Assembly (NCBI RefSeq): GCF_004803855.2
Contig: NZ_CP012552.1
Location: forward strand, 1,426,001-1,490,000
Length of the DNA stretch: 64,000 nt
Source: Campylobacter sp. RM16192
Lineage (GTDB): Bacteria > Campylobacterota > Campylobacteria > Campylobacterales > Campylobacteraceae
Direction: 5' to 3'
How positions within the stretch are numbered: position 1 is the stretch's first letter; every line of letters starts with the position of its first letter. Below, piece after piece: positions 28,824 through 39,247 of the stretch. Below the pieces are notes generated by a model that was not told where the DNA came from, searched no databases, and was given only the letters and a program-made list of their open reading frames with translations. The position numbers and the translations under genes are program-made.

Positions 28824-30077
28824 CTACAAATTTGCAGCTATCAAATCTATAGGATTTTCAAATTTTACATTTGATCCATGTATGTGAAGCGCATTTGAAA
28901 TTTGCATCTTGCATGCACTACATTCAGCGCTTACAAATTTTACATTCACAGCATCAACCATTGCGGCCTTCCTCTGTCCCGCTGAACGACTTAGATGATA
29001 TTTTTCAGCTTGCATTGTTACTCCGCCAAACCCACAACACTCATTTGGATCACTCATTTCTACCATATCGTAATTTTGCGCCAAAAGTTTACGGGGCTCT
29101 TTATAAACTCCTTGCATTTTTCTTGCGTGACAGGCGTCATGATAGGTAATTGACTCTAGTTTTTTTCCTTTAGTGGCTAAAATTTCAGCCAAATTTGTAT
29201 ATTTTTCAAGATATTCTGTAGCTAGAAAAATTTTTTCGCTAATTTTTTTAGCCCTATCTCTCCAATGCTCATCATTATGGAAAAAATGCTCGTAATCAAC
29301 TTTCACCATCGCAGAACAAGTTGCTTCTGGGATAATTATAGCATCGAGCTTATCACTTAAACTCTCAAAATACTCAATATTTCTTTTTGCAAGCACCTCA
29401 ACCGTATCAAAATCACCCGTAAAATATGCAGGCGCACCGCAACAGGCTTGCTTTTTCATCAAATTTACATTTAGTTTTAGCTCGCGAGCTATCTTTAACA
29501 AACTCTCGCCGATACTTGTATAAGCGTAATTCCCCATACAACCGATAAAAATTCCTATCGTTTTTTCTCCGCCGTTATCTATAAATTCAGGATGCGAGTT
29601 TAAAAAGCTCTTATTTGAAGCGGTAGGGAAAAGTCTCTCTTTTTTTACCATAGGAAGGCTAAAACGCGGCGTCATGGTGTTTTCTTTTATCTTAAACGCA
29701 CAACTTTGAAACACATAACCAAGTCTAGCGCAAACATCCATGATAAAGCGATGTCTAAGCAGCCAGAAAAACATCTTTTTGTACCAAGCTATGCCAAATT
29801 TCTGCGCCAAATTTCTGCGCACATTTTCTATAGCGGTATCTACCCTAAGCGAATTTGGGCAGACATCAACGCAATTTGTGCACAAAAAGCAGCTTTCAAA
29901 GATATTTTTAGCGTTTCTATCAAGCTCCAGCTCACCTCTTTCATAAGCTCCAAGCAGATCCAAAAATCCGCGCGGAGATGTAACCTCATCACTATTTATA
30001 TTGTGTATTGTGCATACTTGAATACACTTGCCGCACTTTACGCACTTATCTGCAATTTCACTAAACTTATACATCAT
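28824..30077 (-). CDS. Fe-S oxidoreductase with two ferredoxin and two CCG domains (GlcF/LldE-like)
   Basis: 417 residues. Two [4Fe-4S] motifs near the N-terminus (CVKCGKCIQVC and CFLCTNCVDVCP) are followed by two CCG domains (QACCGAPAYF and NECCGFGG, each with an upstream Cys). This resembles glycolate/lactate oxidase or heterodisulfide reductase Fe-S subunits, which pass electrons from a flavoprotein to quinone. No flavin partner is adjacent, so the substrate is unknown. The start overlaps the hemN stop as ATGA. Last gene of the hemB-argF-DUF2603-hemN operon. Confidence 0.82.
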   Translation of the reverse strand: MMYKFSEIADKCVKCGKCIQVCTIHNINSDEVTSPRGFLDLLGAYERGELELDRNAKNIFESCFLCTNCVDVCPNSLRVDTAIENVRRNLAQKFGIAWYKKMFFWLLRHRFIMDVCARLGYVFQSCAFKIKENTMTPRFSLPMVKKERLFPTASNKSFLNSHPEFIDNGGEKTIGIFIGCMGNYAYTSIGESLLKIARELKLNVNLMKKQACCGAPAYFTGDFDTVEVLAKRNIEYFESLSDKLDAIIIPEATCSAMVKVDYEHFFHNDEHWRDRAKKISEKIFLATEYLEKYTNLAEILATKGKKLESITYHDACHARKMQGVYKEPRKLLAQNYDMVEMSDPNECCGFGGVTMQAEKYHLSRSAGQRKAAMVDAVNVKFVSAECSACKMQISNALHIHGSNVKFENPIDLIAANL

Positions 30078-31435
30078 ACGGTCTTTGAAAAACGTCTTAA
30101 ATTTTCAGGAATTTTCTTTAAATAGGCATCAAAACACATGGCTATGTTACGAATTATAAGCGTTCCTGTTTCATTTACGGTTATTTTTTCAGGAGCTACA
30201 GATACAAATTCACTAAGGTTATCAAGCTCTGCCAAATCATCTTTAAAATACTCAAAGAAATTTACATTAAATTCGGATTCTATAGCTTTAATATCAAGAG
30301 CAAAATTACTCATCAGGCTCATTATTACAGCCTTTCTAAGTAGATCATCATCGCTTAGATAAATTCCCTTTACATATGGCAAAATACCTTCATCAAGCGC
30401 TTTTTCATACTCGTCCATATCCTTATGATTTTGCGCGTAATGACGTCTTCCTTCGCCTATGCTTGTAACCCCTATTCCTATCAGATCGGCTCCACCCTTA
30501 GTCGTATAGCCTTGGAAATTTCTATGCAAAGTTCCATTTGCAAGAGCTGTAAAAAGCTCGTCATTTGGCTTTGCAAAGTGATCCATACCGATCATTTTAT
30601 AGCCGTTATTTACAAAAAATTCAGCCGTATATTTTAAAATTTCAAGCTTTACCTTTGGACTTGGAAGTGTAGCCTCATCAAATTTACGCATAGATTTTTT
30701 AATCCATGGAACATGCGCATAATTAAATACTGCAAGACGGTCTGGACTAAGCGTCAAAGCCTTATTTAAAGTCTCTTTAAAACTCTCCAAACTCTGATAA
30801 GGAAGCCCGTAAATCAAATCCATGTTAATTGAATTTATGCCTTTTGCACGCGCCATATCTACGGCATTTTTAGTGATATCGTAGGGTTGAATACGATGAA
30901 TTTCTTTCTGCACTTTCTCATCAAAATCTTGCACGCCATAGCTAATGCGGTTAAATCCATGAGAAACCAGCACGTCAAGCTGCTCCTCAGTTAAAAATCT
31001 AGGATCTATCTCACAGCTAACTTCTGCAAGCTTTGAAAAATTTGGAAATTTAGCCTTTATGGCACAGATTATTCTATTAAGTTGCTCTGCATTGTAAAAA
31101 GTAGGCGTACCACCTCCAAAATGCATCTGCAAGACTTCGGCTTTAGTATCTAAATTTGACGCTAAAATATCAAGCTCTTTTTTAAGATACTCGATGTATC
31201 GCTCTTTTTTATCCTCTTTACTTGTATAAATTACGTTACAGCCACAAAAATAACATGCGCTTCTGCAAAACGGCAAGTGGACGTAAATCGAAAGCGGACG
31301 TGAGAAATCGCGATTTTTAAGCTCATTTAAATAATCTTCATAGCTAAATTTCGCACTAAATTCAGGCGCAGTAGGATAACTTGTATACCTTGGTCCGGGA
31401 CGTGAATATTTCACATATGCATCAAAATCAATCAT
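30074..31435 (-). CDS. hemN: Oxygen-independent coproporphyrinogen III oxidase
   Basis: Radical SAM enzyme converting coproporphyrinogen III to protoporphyrinogen IX without oxygen, in haem synthesis. 453 residues, the full HemN length. The cluster motif is [11 protein letters not shown] (CxxxCxxC plus the extra Cys typical of HemN), followed by GGGTPTF, a glycine-rich SAM site, and [10 protein letters not shown]. It overlaps DUF2603 by eight bases upstream and the Fe-S protein by four downstream, in an operon with hemB. Confidence 0.95.
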   Translation of the reverse strand: MIDFDAYVKYSRPGPRYTSYPTAPEFSAKFSYEDYLNELKNRDFSRPLSIYVHLPFCRSACYFCGCNVIYTSKEDKKERYIEYLKKELDILASNLDTKAEVLQMHFGGGTPTFYNAEQLNRIICAIKAKFPNFSKLAEVSCEIDPRFLTEEQLDVLVSHGFNRISYGVQDFDEKVQKEIHRIQPYDITKNAVDMARAKGINSINMDLIYGLPYQSLESFKETLNKALTLSPDRLAVFNYAHVPWIKKSMRKFDEATLPSPKVKLEILKYTAEFFVNNGYKMIGMDHFAKPNDELFTALANGTLHRNFQGYTTKGGADLIGIGVTSIGEGRRHYAQNHKDMDEYEKALDEGILPYVKGIYLSDDDLLRKAVIMSLMSNFALDIKAIESEFNVNFFEYFKDDLAELDNLSEFVSVAPEKITVNETGTLIIRNIAMCFDAYLKKIPENLRRFSKTV

Positions 31436-31925
31436 TTGCCTTATGCCCTCTACTCTCCATTAAATCCTCCATCTCTATAAACAAATTAGGATGCTCTTTT
31501 TTTATATTTTTTACTAAATTTTCTAAATTTACATTTATATTTTTCTTGCCGTGCTCTCTAAGCGCAATTTTACGAATTTCATCCATAGCTACAACCCATA
31601 CATCGCTGAAATCTACAGGTATATTTTGCCAAATGGTCTTTTCAAGCTTAAGCTCGAAATTTTCCTTTTGCACTCTACGGTAAGCCGATATAAGCTCAGA
31701 AAGTGATTTTATAGAGACCATCGTATGTAAATTTTGATTTTCATCTATCCCAAACCAGGGTTCAACACCACCCCAAGAACCGCTTTTTAGGCTTAGGCTC
31801 ATCTGATTTGGATCGCTTGTGGGAACTATTTCAAAAATAGTCTTTTCGTCATCTTTTATACCGAGCTCATCGCTTATCTCATCTATTTTTTTATAAGTAT
31901 CTTGCAAATTTTTCTTTTCGCTCAT
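31428..31925 (-). CDS. DUF2603 (UPF0763) family protein
   Basis: 165-residue cytoplasmic protein of a family I recognise only from Campylobacter and Helicobacter. No membrane segment; the segment [20 protein letters not shown] is characteristic, with an acidic N-terminus and a basic, helical C-terminus. Function unknown. It is wedged between argF (one-base overlap, TAATG) and hemN (eight-base overlap), so it is always made with these two enzymes. Confidence 0.8.
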   Translation of the reverse strand: MSEKKNLQDTYKKIDEISDELGIKDDEKTIFEIVPTSDPNQMSLSLKSGSWGGVEPWFGIDENQNLHTMVSIKSLSELISAYRRVQKENFELKLEKTIWQNIPVDFSDVWVVAMDEIRKIALREHGKKNINVNLENLVKNIKKEHPNLFIEMEDLMESRGHKAND

Positions 31926-32845
31926 TAATTTCCTTTGTTTTTGTCAAGCCAGACCATAACACCCTTTTGCGCATGTAGTCTATTTTCGGCTTCAACAAAA
32001 ATTTCATCCGCATGCGCTTCAAATACCGCCTCGCTTACTTCATACCCTCTATAAGCAGGCAGGCAATGAAGGAAAATCGCATCTTTTTTGGCTAACTTCA
32101 TCAAATTCTCATCCACGCAATATCCATCAAACTCTTTTAAGCGCTTTTCTTTTTCCGCCTCTTGACCCATTGAAACCCACGTATCTGTCGTAACTACATC
32201 GACATTTGACATGGCTTCTTTAATATCATTTGTAATATAAATTTTGGCTCCAGAAATTTCTGCATTTTGAAACGCTTGCTTTAAAATTTGCTCATCGACC
32301 TCATATCCATTTGGAGTGGCTATACGAAGCTCTAGTCCTAGTTTGCTAGTAAGCATCAGCCAAGAGTGAGCCATATTGTTTCCATCGCCGACATAAGCTA
32401 TCTTATCTCCGCTTGCAAACTCAAGCATTGTCAAATAATCAGCCATTAGTTGAACAGGATGAAATTTATCGCTAAGTCCGTTTATAACAGGCACAAGGCT
32501 AAATTTGGCAAATTCCTCCAGTGTCTCGTGACGATTTACTCTAAGCATAGCCATATCAACCATTCTGCTTATGACCCTTGCAGTATCCTTTATAGGCTCA
32601 CCTCTTCCTATTTGAAGGTCATTTGAGCTTAAAAACAAAGCCTTACCTCCAAGTTGATGCATCCCTACTTCAAAGCTTACCCTAGTCCTAGTGGAGCTTT
32701 TTTCAAATATCATGGCTAGTGTCTGCTCTTTAAGATATGGCTTATAATCTTTTTGCTTAGCCTCTTTTTTTATCTCGCGAGCCAACTTAATGATATTTAA
32801 AATTTCATCCTTGCTAAAATCATTAAGTGTCAAAAAATGTCTCAT
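31925..32845 (-). CDS. argF: Ornithine carbamoyltransferase
   Basis: Joins carbamoyl phosphate and ornithine to citrulline in arginine synthesis. 306 residues. Carbamoyl phosphate site STRTR at residues 51-55 and [11 protein letters not shown]; ornithine site with [10 protein letters not shown] near residue 264. It follows hemB directly and overlaps DUF2603 by one base. No repressor operator of the ARG-box type was evident. Confidence 0.96.
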   Translation of the reverse strand: MRHFLTLNDFSKDEILNIIKLAREIKKEAKQKDYKPYLKEQTLAMIFEKSSTRTRVSFEVGMHQLGGKALFLSSNDLQIGRGEPIKDTARVISRMVDMAMLRVNRHETLEEFAKFSLVPVINGLSDKFHPVQLMADYLTMLEFASGDKIAYVGDGNNMAHSWLMLTSKLGLELRIATPNGYEVDEQILKQAFQNAEISGAKIYITNDIKEAMSNVDVVTTDTWVSMGQEAEKEKRLKEFDGYCVDENLMKLAKKDAIFLHCLPAYRGYEVSEAVFEAHADEIFVEAENRLHAQKGVMVWLDKNKGN

Positions 32846-33823
32846 TTATCTCTCTTTTCTTAAAATTTCAGCCGCTTCCTTCGCATGGTAACTTATGATG
32901 AGATTTGCCCCGGCTCTTTTAAATCCTACAAGAGTTTCCATCATCACACGATCATAGTCAATTACTCCGGCTTTAGCACCTGCTTTTAATAGTGCATACT
33001 CGCCACTAACGTTATAAGCGCATACAGGAAGCATTGTCGAATTTCTTAACTCTCTTATAATATCAAGATAGGCAAGCGCCGGTTTTACCATCAAAATATC
33101 AGCGCCCTGCACCTCATCCTCTAAACTCTCGTTTATAGCTTCCAAACGATTTGCAGGATCCATTTGATAGCTTCTTCTATCGCCAAAACTTGGAGTGCTC
33201 TCGGCTACATCGCGAAACGGTCCATAGTAAGCCGAAGCAAATTTGGTCGAGTACGCCATGATAGGCAAATTTTCAAATCCACTCTCATCAAGCGCACTGC
33301 GAAGAGTTGTGATGATACCGTCCATCATGCCACTTGGAGCTATGATATCGGCTCCATTTTTAGCATGTATTATCGCTTGTTTTGCTGAGATTTCAAGTGT
33401 AGCGTCGTTATCTATAGTTTCATGAACGTGATCTAAAATTCCGCAGTGTCCGTGATCAGTATATTCGCAAAAGCAAAGATCAGTGACTACGACTAAATTT
33501 GGAAATTTATCCTTTATGGCTCTAAGAGAAGTTGCTATGATGCCGTTATCCGATAAAGCATCGCTTCCTATGCTATCTTTTATGCTTGGGATTCCAAATA
33601 AAATAATCGATTTTATGCCTAAATTTACAACTTCCGAACACTCTTTTAAAATTTCATCCAAACTCATCTGAAATACACCTGGCATCGAACTTGTGTCTTT
33701 TTTTATCCCTTTTCCTTCAACTACAAAAAGAGGATAGATAAAATCATTTACACTCAACTGATTTTCGCGTACCAAATCCCTAATATAAGGGTTTATCCTT
33801 AGTCTTCTAAAGCGTTTAAACAT
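32846..33823 (-). CDS. hemB: Delta-aminolevulinic acid dehydratase (porphobilinogen synthase)
   Basis: Condenses two 5-aminolevulinate molecules to porphobilinogen. The start is placed at [12 protein letters not shown] (33823), preceded by AAGGA, giving 325 residues; an upstream in-frame Met would add eight basic residues without family support. Both Schiff-base lysines are visible ([14 protein letters not shown] and [10 protein letters not shown]), and the Cys-rich zinc site reads [14 protein letters not shown]. First gene of a five-gene operon, divergent from ribA. Confidence 0.96.
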   Translation of the reverse strand: MFKRFRRLRINPYIRDLVRENQLSVNDFIYPLFVVEGKGIKKDTSSMPGVFQMSLDEILKECSEVVNLGIKSIILFGIPSIKDSIGSDALSDNGIIATSLRAIKDKFPNLVVVTDLCFCEYTDHGHCGILDHVHETIDNDATLEISAKQAIIHAKNGADIIAPSGMMDGIITTLRSALDESGFENLPIMAYSTKFASAYYGPFRDVAESTPSFGDRRSYQMDPANRLEAINESLEDEVQGADILMVKPALAYLDIIRELRNSTMLPVCAYNVSGEYALLKAGAKAGVIDYDRVMMETLVGFKRAGANLIISYHAKEAAEILRKER

Positions 33824-33848
33824 ATTTTTCCTTTTACTTTGATACAAT

Positions 33849-33867
33849 GCTAACTTATAAGTGTAGC
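33849..33867. promoter_or_regulatory. Shared palindrome in the hemB/ribA divergent promoter region
   Basis: The 64-base spacer between the two start codons contains ACTTATAAGT inside a nearly perfect longer palindrome (GCTA on the left, TAGC on the right). Possible -10 boxes for both directions overlap it. Confidence 0.4.
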
Positions 33868-33887
33868 ATATTAGGAGTTAAAAATTT

Positions 33888-34460
33888 ATGAATATAAAGT
33901 TATCTAACGTGGCAAATTTGCCGTCACGTTTCGGGATGTTTGAGATAAAAGCTTTTAAAGAAGGTGAAAAAGAGCATTTGGCGATATTTAAAAAGCCTTT
34001 TGGAGATGTAGTTAATGTAAGAATTCACTCAGAATGTCTAACAGGTGATGCGGTAGGAAGTCTAAAGTGCGATTGTCGCGATCAACTTGAGGCGAGCTTA
34101 AAATATATCGAAGAGCATACTGGCATGGTCATCTATCTACGTCAAGAAGGGCGAAATATTGGTCTTTTAAACAAAGTAAACGCATATAATTTGCAAGACA
34201 AGGGGCTTGATACTATCGAAGCAAATCACCAGCTGGGATTTAAGGCTGATGAGAGGACTTATGAGATAGTTGATTTTATCCTAAAAGATTTTGGAATAGC
34301 CAAGATAAATTTGCTTACAAATAATCCTCAAAAGCTAATGGGCTTAAAATGCGTGGAAGTCGTAGCACGCGTACCTATCATAATACACGCGAATAAATTT
34401 AACGAGGAGTATCTAAAGATAAAAAAAGAGCAAATGGGACATATGCTTGATGAAAATTGA
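33888..34460 (+). CDS. ribA: GTP cyclohydrolase II
   Basis: First step of riboflavin synthesis, GTP to diaminopyrimidine phosphate. 190 residues with the three-Cys zinc site [14 protein letters not shown] and the catalytic RQEGRNIGL segment. Stand-alone RibA, not fused to a RibB domain. An AGGAG site precedes the ATG. It overlaps the downstream rsmG start by 11 bases. Confidence 0.95.
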   Translation: MNIKLSNVANLPSRFGMFEIKAFKEGEKEHLAIFKKPFGDVVNVRIHSECLTGDAVGSLKCDCRDQLEASLKYIEEHTGMVIYLRQEGRNIGLLNKVNAYNLQDKGLDTIEANHQLGFKADERTYEIVDFILKDFGIAKINLLTNNPQKLMGLKCVEVVARVPIIIHANKFNEEYLKIKKEQMGHMLDEN

Positions 34461-34998
34461 TAAGCCCTCAGATTTTAATGAAAAAGTAGAGAAATTTAGC
34501 GAAATTTTAAGAAAATTTAACAGAGTGCATAATCTAACAAATTATAAAAACATAAGTGAAATAGTGGATGATAGTATAAGTCCTTTGGAATTTCTAGAAT
34601 ATTATCCAAAAACTGCGATAGATGTAGGTAGCGGAGCAGGATTTCCGGCTATATTTTTAGCCTTTATTTTAAAAGATTGCAGCTGGACTCTATTTGAGCC
34701 AAATTTAAAAAAATCATCATTTTTAAGCTATGTAAAGGCTGAGATGAATTTAGAAAATTTAAACGTAAAGAGCGAAAAAATTGAACTCTCTTCGCCTTTT
34801 ATAGCTGATCTTATTACTTCTAGAGCCCTCATGAAAACAAAGGATCTTTTAAAAATTTGTAAAGGTTTTTATGATGAAAAGACACAAATTTTACTATACA
34901 AAGGCAGTGGAGTAAAAGACGAAATAGTAGGTATAGATGCAAAAATTTATAATTTTAAAAATAGAAATTATGTATTAATAGGTGGGTATTGTGGCTAA
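34450..34998 (+). CDS. rsmG: 16S rRNA (guanine-N7)-methyltransferase RsmG/GidB
   Basis: Methylates G527 of 16S rRNA; loss gives low-level streptomycin resistance in many bacteria. About 182 residues, with the SAM-binding loop [19 protein letters not shown] at 34450 is preferred over a TTG immediately before it. It overlaps ribA by 11 bases and the next gene's start is inside its last codons. Intact. Confidence 0.93.
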   Translation: MKIDKPSDFNEKVEKFSEILRKFNRVHNLTNYKNISEIVDDSISPLEFLEYYPKTAIDVGSGAGFPAIFLAFILKDCSWTLFEPNLKKSSFLSYVKAEMNLENLNVKSEKIELSSPFIADLITSRALMKTKDLLKICKGFYDEKTQILLYKGSGVKDEIVGIDAKIYNFKNRNYVLIGGYCG

Positions 34999-35200
34999 AT
35001 TTTTAGTTTTTATAGTAGTTCTAATTGTAATTTATATAGTTTTTTTCAAAAGTAGAAAAAAGCATACAAAAAGCAAAGACGTAAAAGAGATAGAAAACTT
35101 CGTAGAATGCAGTAAATGTGGCACTTTTGTAGAGGTTAAAGAGGCGATTTTAAGCAATACAAAATATGTATGCAAAGATTGCGTAAGGAATCCTAAATGA
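34991..35200 (+). CDS. Small membrane-anchored zinc-ribbon protein (PP0621-like)
   Basis: 69 residues from a GTG start with AGGTGG six bases upstream (another GTG nine bases earlier is possible). One N-terminal transmembrane helix ([16 protein letters not shown]), a basic linker and a CxxC ... CxxC zinc ribbon ([19 protein letters not shown]). Function unknown. It overlaps rsmG by eight bases and the next gene by four. Confidence 0.75.
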   Translation: MAKFLVFIVVLIVIYIVFFKSRKKHTKSKDVKEIENFVECSKCGTFVEVKEAILSNTKYVCKDCVRNPK

Positions 35201-35571
35201 AAATTATAGGGCACTCAATTGTGCCGTATGAACCGCTATTTTATTGTCATAAAGAAAGCGATATAAGAAGTGATAGACAAAATTTATTTTACTATCAAGA
35301 ATCTATGATAGCTCGAGCCATTAAAATAGGTGCGAATTTTAGTTTAAAAACAGATGATATAGTGCAGGTCGTAATGGCAAACGCTTGCGGAGCAAAATAT
35401 ATAATCACGCCAAAAGAGCTTGCCAAAGAGGCCGCCAAAGTCGCACAAAACTATCTTTTTGACTCTCAAATTTGCGTTATCATAGAGAGTCAGGCCGAAA
35501 TTAAAGAGCTTTATGAACTGGGTGTAGATGCGGCTATTTTTGCAAAAGGGATCAAAGATGGAAATTTTTAA
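35197..35571 (+). CDS. Conserved hypothetical cytoplasmic protein
   Basis: 124 residues, no signal or membrane segment. Not recognised as a named family beyond Campylobacter-type hypothetical proteins of this locus. It has alternating hydrophobic strands and helices (AKYIITPKELAKEAAKVAQN, ICVIIESQAEIKEL) suggesting a small alpha/beta fold. Starts in an ATGA overlap with the previous gene; htpX starts within its last 14 bases. Confidence 0.7.
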   Translation: MKIIGHSIVPYEPLFYCHKESDIRSDRQNLFYYQESMIARAIKIGANFSLKTDDIVQVVMANACGAKYIITPKELAKEAAKVAQNYLFDSQICVIIESQAEIKELYELGVDAAIFAKGIKDGNF

Positions 35572-36409
35572 AACCGTATTTTTAATGACAGGGCTGATGT
35601 TGCTTTTTGTAACCGTAGGCGGAATGATTGGCGGTCAAGAAGGTATGGTAATGGCTTTTTTAATCGCACTTGGGATGAATTTTTTCTCATATTTTTTTAG
35701 CGACAAGCTCGTATTAAGACATTATAAAGCAATTGAAGTTCATGAAAACGATGCAAAAGGGCTTTTTGAAATAGTCAGTCGCCTAACAAAAAAAGCCAAT
35801 CTGCCAATGCCAAAGGTTTATATAATACCAGAGCAGGTTCCAAACGCCTTTGCAACAGGCAGAAATCCTAAAAATGCAGCCGTTGCGGTAACAGAAGGGC
35901 TTTTAAATCTATTAAATAAAGACGAAATAGAAGGAGTGCTTGCTCACGAACTTTGCCATGTTAGGCATTATGACATACTAACAGGCTCAATAGCTGCAGT
36001 GATTGCAGGAGCTATAGCAATACTTGCAAATTTTGCCCAATTTGGTGCACTTAGTGGAAACAATAGTAACCAAAGTCGCTCAAATGGAATTTTGATGCTG
36101 CTATTAGCTATAATTATGCCAATAGCTGCCACAGTAATACAAATGGCTATATCAAGAGAGAGGGAATACAAGGCAGATAAAGGCGCAGCACTACTTACAG
36201 GGCGTCCGGAGTGGCTGGCAAGTGCACTAAGAAAGCTTGATAACTACGCAAAAAACTATACTATGAGAAATGCGGATCCTCAAAGCGCTCATATGTTTAT
36301 AATAAATCCATTTGGAAGTGTGAAAAATACGATTAATACATTATTTAGAACACATCCAAGAACAGAGGATCGCATAGCTAGGCTTGAAGAGCTAAAAAGA
36401 ATAATTTAG
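35558..36409 (+). CDS. htpX: Membrane zinc metalloprotease HtpX
   Basis: Inner-membrane M48 protease for quality control of membrane proteins. The start is placed at MEIFKTVFLMTG (35558), giving 283 residues; an upstream in-frame start lies deep inside the preceding gene. Four hydrophobic segments; zinc motif HELCH in VLAHELCHVRHYD, with the third ligand Glu expected in SREREYKADKGA. Its final codons form one arm of a hairpin shared with the converging gene. Confidence 0.93.
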   Translation: MEIFKTVFLMTGLMLLFVTVGGMIGGQEGMVMAFLIALGMNFFSYFFSDKLVLRHYKAIEVHENDAKGLFEIVSRLTKKANLPMPKVYIIPEQVPNAFATGRNPKNAAVAVTEGLLNLLNKDEIEGVLAHELCHVRHYDILTGSIAAVIAGAIAILANFAQFGALSGNNSNQSRSNGILMLLLAIIMPIAATVIQMAISREREYKADKGAALLTGRPEWLASALRKLDNYAKNYTMRNADPQSAHMFIINPFGSVKNTINTLFRTHPRTEDRIARLEELKRII

Positions 36410-36437
36410 TAGAGCAATCCTCTACTAAATTATTCTT
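36397..36437. terminator. Bidirectional terminator overlapping two convergent stop codons
   Basis: AAGAATAATTTAGTAGAG (36397-36414) pairs perfectly over 18 bases with its complement at 36420-36437 around a 5-base loop. The htpX stop (36407-36409) and the opposing gene's stop (36436-36438) lie in the two arms. Confidence 0.75.
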
Positions 36438-36864
36438 AAAGTCCTGATTTCTCGCACTCATCCTTACTTAGACTAAATTGAAAGAAAAATTTACCATTAT
36501 CAAGAGTGTATCTATACTCCATAAAAACACCGGTATTTAGTATTGCCCTTGTGTCTTCTTTCTCACATGCGGATTTTAACACTTTTTCGTGATATGTTTT
36601 TTTCATATCGTCAATCTTTTGCCATGAAAACTGAGAAAATTTAACGCTTGATGTATCGTGAATCTCGTAGCTGTATGTTATTTTGCTTCCGAACGCTTTA
36701 ATGTTTTTAAATGTTATATGCTCATCTATTTTTTTAGGAAGATGGGCTGAAATTTCAATCTCTATATTTTTTGCTATCTGCTCTGGAGTATGCTCTGCAT
36801 CTTGAGGCATCGCCATTAAAGAGATTGCACATAATACTGAACCTAAAAATTTTCTCATTTTCAA
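36436..36864 (-). CDS. Hypothetical exported protein
   Basis: 142 residues with a short signal peptide (MRKFLGSVLCAISLMA). Mature part about 120 residues with two Cys that could pair (SACEKED and KDECEKSG). Alternating strands suggest a small beta-rich periplasmic domain (ITYSYEIHDTSSVKFSQF, FMEYRYTLDNGKFFFQF). No family recognised. Monocistronic, converging on htpX. Confidence 0.65.
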   Translation of the reverse strand: MKMRKFLGSVLCAISLMAMPQDAEHTPEQIAKNIEIEISAHLPKKIDEHITFKNIKAFGSKITYSYEIHDTSSVKFSQFSWQKIDDMKKTYHEKVLKSACEKEDTRAILNTGVFMEYRYTLDNGKFFFQFSLSKDECEKSGL

Positions 36865-36973
36865 TTCCTTAAGTTAAAAATAATCATAGTATTTTAACTT
36901 TAAAATTTAAAAAATTTAATTAATTTTCTGTTGTTTTGCAATACTTTTGACAAAAATATTATTACGTATATGT

Positions 36974-37984
36974 CTAAACCCATCTTCTCTTTAAATTTGG
37001 TGATAGTCTAGCTAATATATCATATTCTATAGTATTAAAAAACTTAGCAAATTCTCTCGCATCTTCAAAAACACAAATCCTATCTCCAGAGTCTTCACAG
37101 CTAAAGCTATCCATAGACATCTTACCAAGCATTTTTTTACCATTTGGCAAGATTAGCTCTCTTTCTCCGTTATATCGCAAAAGTCCGTCCGCATAACCTA
37201 GATCATAAGTTGCCACTATCATATCCTGATTTGCACAAAATTTAGCCCCATATCCTATGCATTGACCTGCTTTAAGCTCTCTTCTGCTTACTCTATTAGC
37301 CCAAAGCTCCATTACTCTCTTAAGCTGCAAGCTATCGTCAAACTGAGCATATCCGTATTGTGCTATACCAACTCTTACATACTCGTTTTTAAGCTCTCCA
37401 AACCTCTCAAGACCTGCTGAATTATGTGAATGAAAAATCAGATCATCTTGATTAAGTCCGCCAAATTTTAGAATTTTTTCTTTTGCGATTTTAAAGTTCT
37501 CTCTTTGCACAAAATAATCACTATTCAACTCATCGGCTGAACGAAAATGGGTATATGCGCCTAAAATTTTAAGTGATTTTTGCTTGGCAATCCTGCAAGC
37601 AGCCTCGATCTCATCAAGAATTATGCCATTTCTATGCATCAAAGTGTCTATGGCTAAATGAATTTTAGTGCCGCTTTTAAATGCTTGCAAATTCGAAAGT
37701 TCATTAACCCCGTAGATAAATTTATCACTCTCGTTTCCATTTGGCAAATGAGAAAGTATTAAAATTTGGTCAAAAAAGCCATCTAGCTCATTAGCCTCGC
37801 GCTCATCTTTAACAGCTGTAAATTTTATTCCAAATTTACTAGCCTCTTTTGCTACAAATTTTGCTCCATGCCCATAAGCATTATCTTTAAGAACCAAAAT
37901 AACGCGATCTTTACCACCGGCTTTTTCACAAATTTTAGACAGGTTATGAATATAGGCAGAACGTTTAAGTATTAACTCAGACAT
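36974..37984 (-). CDS. alr: Alanine racemase
   Basis: PLP enzyme making D-alanine for peptidoglycan. 336 residues. PLP lysine Lys33 in VLKDNAYGHG; the active-site Tyr region CIGYGAKF and the RVGIAQYGYAQ segment are present. Slightly short for Alr but complete. It overlaps the upstream 80-residue gene by eight bases and lies in the same direction as the peptidoglycan-shaping gene pgp2. Confidence 0.92.
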   Translation of the reverse strand: MSELILKRSAYIHNLSKICEKAGGKDRVILVLKDNAYGHGAKFVAKEASKFGIKFTAVKDEREANELDGFFDQILILSHLPNGNESDKFIYGVNELSNLQAFKSGTKIHLAIDTLMHRNGIILDEIEAACRIAKQKSLKILGAYTHFRSADELNSDYFVQRENFKIAKEKILKFGGLNQDDLIFHSHNSAGLERFGELKNEYVRVGIAQYGYAQFDDSLQLKRVMELWANRVSRRELKAGQCIGYGAKFCANQDMIVATYDLGYADGLLRYNGERELILPNGKKMLGKMSMDSFSCEDSGDRICVFEDAREFAKFFNTIEYDILARLSPNLKRRWV

Positions 37985-38219
37985 TAAATTTCACACCAAA
38001 TGCCTCATATACATTAGGCAAAAGTTTTCTAACATTGTAATCGTAGGCATAAAATTTCGCGTAAATTTCCTTTAAATTTGCGCTATCTACGCTTTTAAAA
38101 TCAAATACATCGGTACCTTTAATTTTTGGAACTTGGTGATCAAGTTCTGCAAAAAATTCGCTCCTAGCCTTCAAAATATCCTCGATCTGTTTTGACACTA
38201 TATCTCTTTTTTCCTGCAT
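37977..38219 (-). CDS. Small hypothetical protein between pgp2 and alr
   Basis: 80 residues, cytoplasmic, charged and helical at the N-terminus (MQEKRDIVSKQIEDILKARS). Not recognised. It begins one base after the pgp2 stop and overlaps alr by eight bases, so it belongs to the cell-wall operon. Confidence 0.65.
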   Translation of the reverse strand: MQEKRDIVSKQIEDILKARSEFFAELDHQVPKIKGTDVFDFKSVDSANLKEIYAKFYAYDYNVRKLLPNVYEAFGVKFNV

Positions 38220-38220
38220 A

Positions 38221-39129
38221 TTAATTCTCCGCTATTATTTTAAATTTGCCACTATCAAGCCTGACATAGAGTTCTTTTTTGCCTTTGAATTTATGAGATG
38301 GAGCACTATATTCTTCGTCAAAAATAACTCTAAAAATCTTTAAATCCTTTACATTTGGATATGGGGTAACACTAAAATTAGAAAATTTTATCTCTTTTTT
38401 CTCATTTTTACTAAAAATTCTCTCTTTAGTCGTCTTAAATTTTTGAAAATTTTCTCCGTTGTAACTTACAAAATCAATTGAATAGAACTCCAAATACTCT
38501 TTTATATCATTACTCTGCCATGCGTTTTGCCACTTAAATATAGAGGAAAAAATTAGCGCTATCTCATCATTTGTAGATTCGGTATCGATTTGTTCGCTTA
38601 TAAGCACAACCGCTTGATTATCCACAACACTTCCAAATTCTAATAAAAGAGTATTTTTAATAGCAACGCATCCTCTAGTTGTAAGATCATTATCTCGCTT
38701 ACCATCGATAGGATAGCCGTGTATCCAAATTCCGCCACCGGTTTTTCGAGCAACCCTATCAAGTAAATTAGGATAAGAAAGAGAAAACGCCAAAGGTCCA
38801 TAAAACTGATCTTTTGGCACAAATCTTTTTGTAATGTCATAAACCCCAACAGGAGTTTTTAGATCACCCTCTCTCATTTTATCGCCATTTTTACCTGTTA
38901 TCACAACTTGAGAGAATTTTTTAACAAGCTCTCCTGCTTCATAGGAAAATACTCGCATATCTTTTTGTTGCTTATTTACAATTATTAGCATAGTTTTGTC
39001 AGTATAATAGCCATATCTTAGATCTTTATTCTTTAATCTATTCTGCCAATATTCAAAACTATCAAATTTCATCTCTACATTCGCAAACATAGATGTAAAA
39101 ACGAAACAGCATATCAAAAGACCCTTCAA
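38221..39129 (-). CDS. pgp2: LD-carboxypeptidase of the YkuD family (Pgp2-like)
   Basis: Periplasmic peptidoglycan peptidase; in Campylobacter jejuni Pgp2 trims tetrapeptides to tripeptides and is needed for helical cell shape. 302 residues: signal peptide (about 1-16), YkuD domain with the catalytic motif His137 in IWIHGYP and Cys154 in TTRGCVAI, then an NTF2-like C-terminal domain of about 100 residues. Next to alr, as in C. jejuni. The symbol rests on domain order and locus. Confidence 0.78.
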   Translation of the reverse strand: MKGLLICCFVFTSMFANVEMKFDSFEYWQNRLKNKDLRYGYYTDKTMLIIVNKQQKDMRVFSYEAGELVKKFSQVVITGKNGDKMREGDLKTPVGVYDITKRFVPKDQFYGPLAFSLSYPNLLDRVARKTGGGIWIHGYPIDGKRDNDLTTRGCVAIKNTLLLEFGSVVDNQAVVLISEQIDTESTNDEIALIFSSIFKWQNAWQSNDIKEYLEFYSIDFVSYNGENFQKFKTTKERIFSKNEKKEIKFSNFSVTPYPNVKDLKIFRVIFDEEYSAPSHKFKGKKELYVRLDSGKFKIIAEN

Positions 39130-39247
39130 ATCAACCCTTATATAACAAATTTTAAAGCCGTTATTATAACATAGGGTTTTTTAATGTGAAAGAAATATTA
39201 GTTAAGATATAATTTTGTCCAAATTGCTTATTATGGAAGGTTTATTC

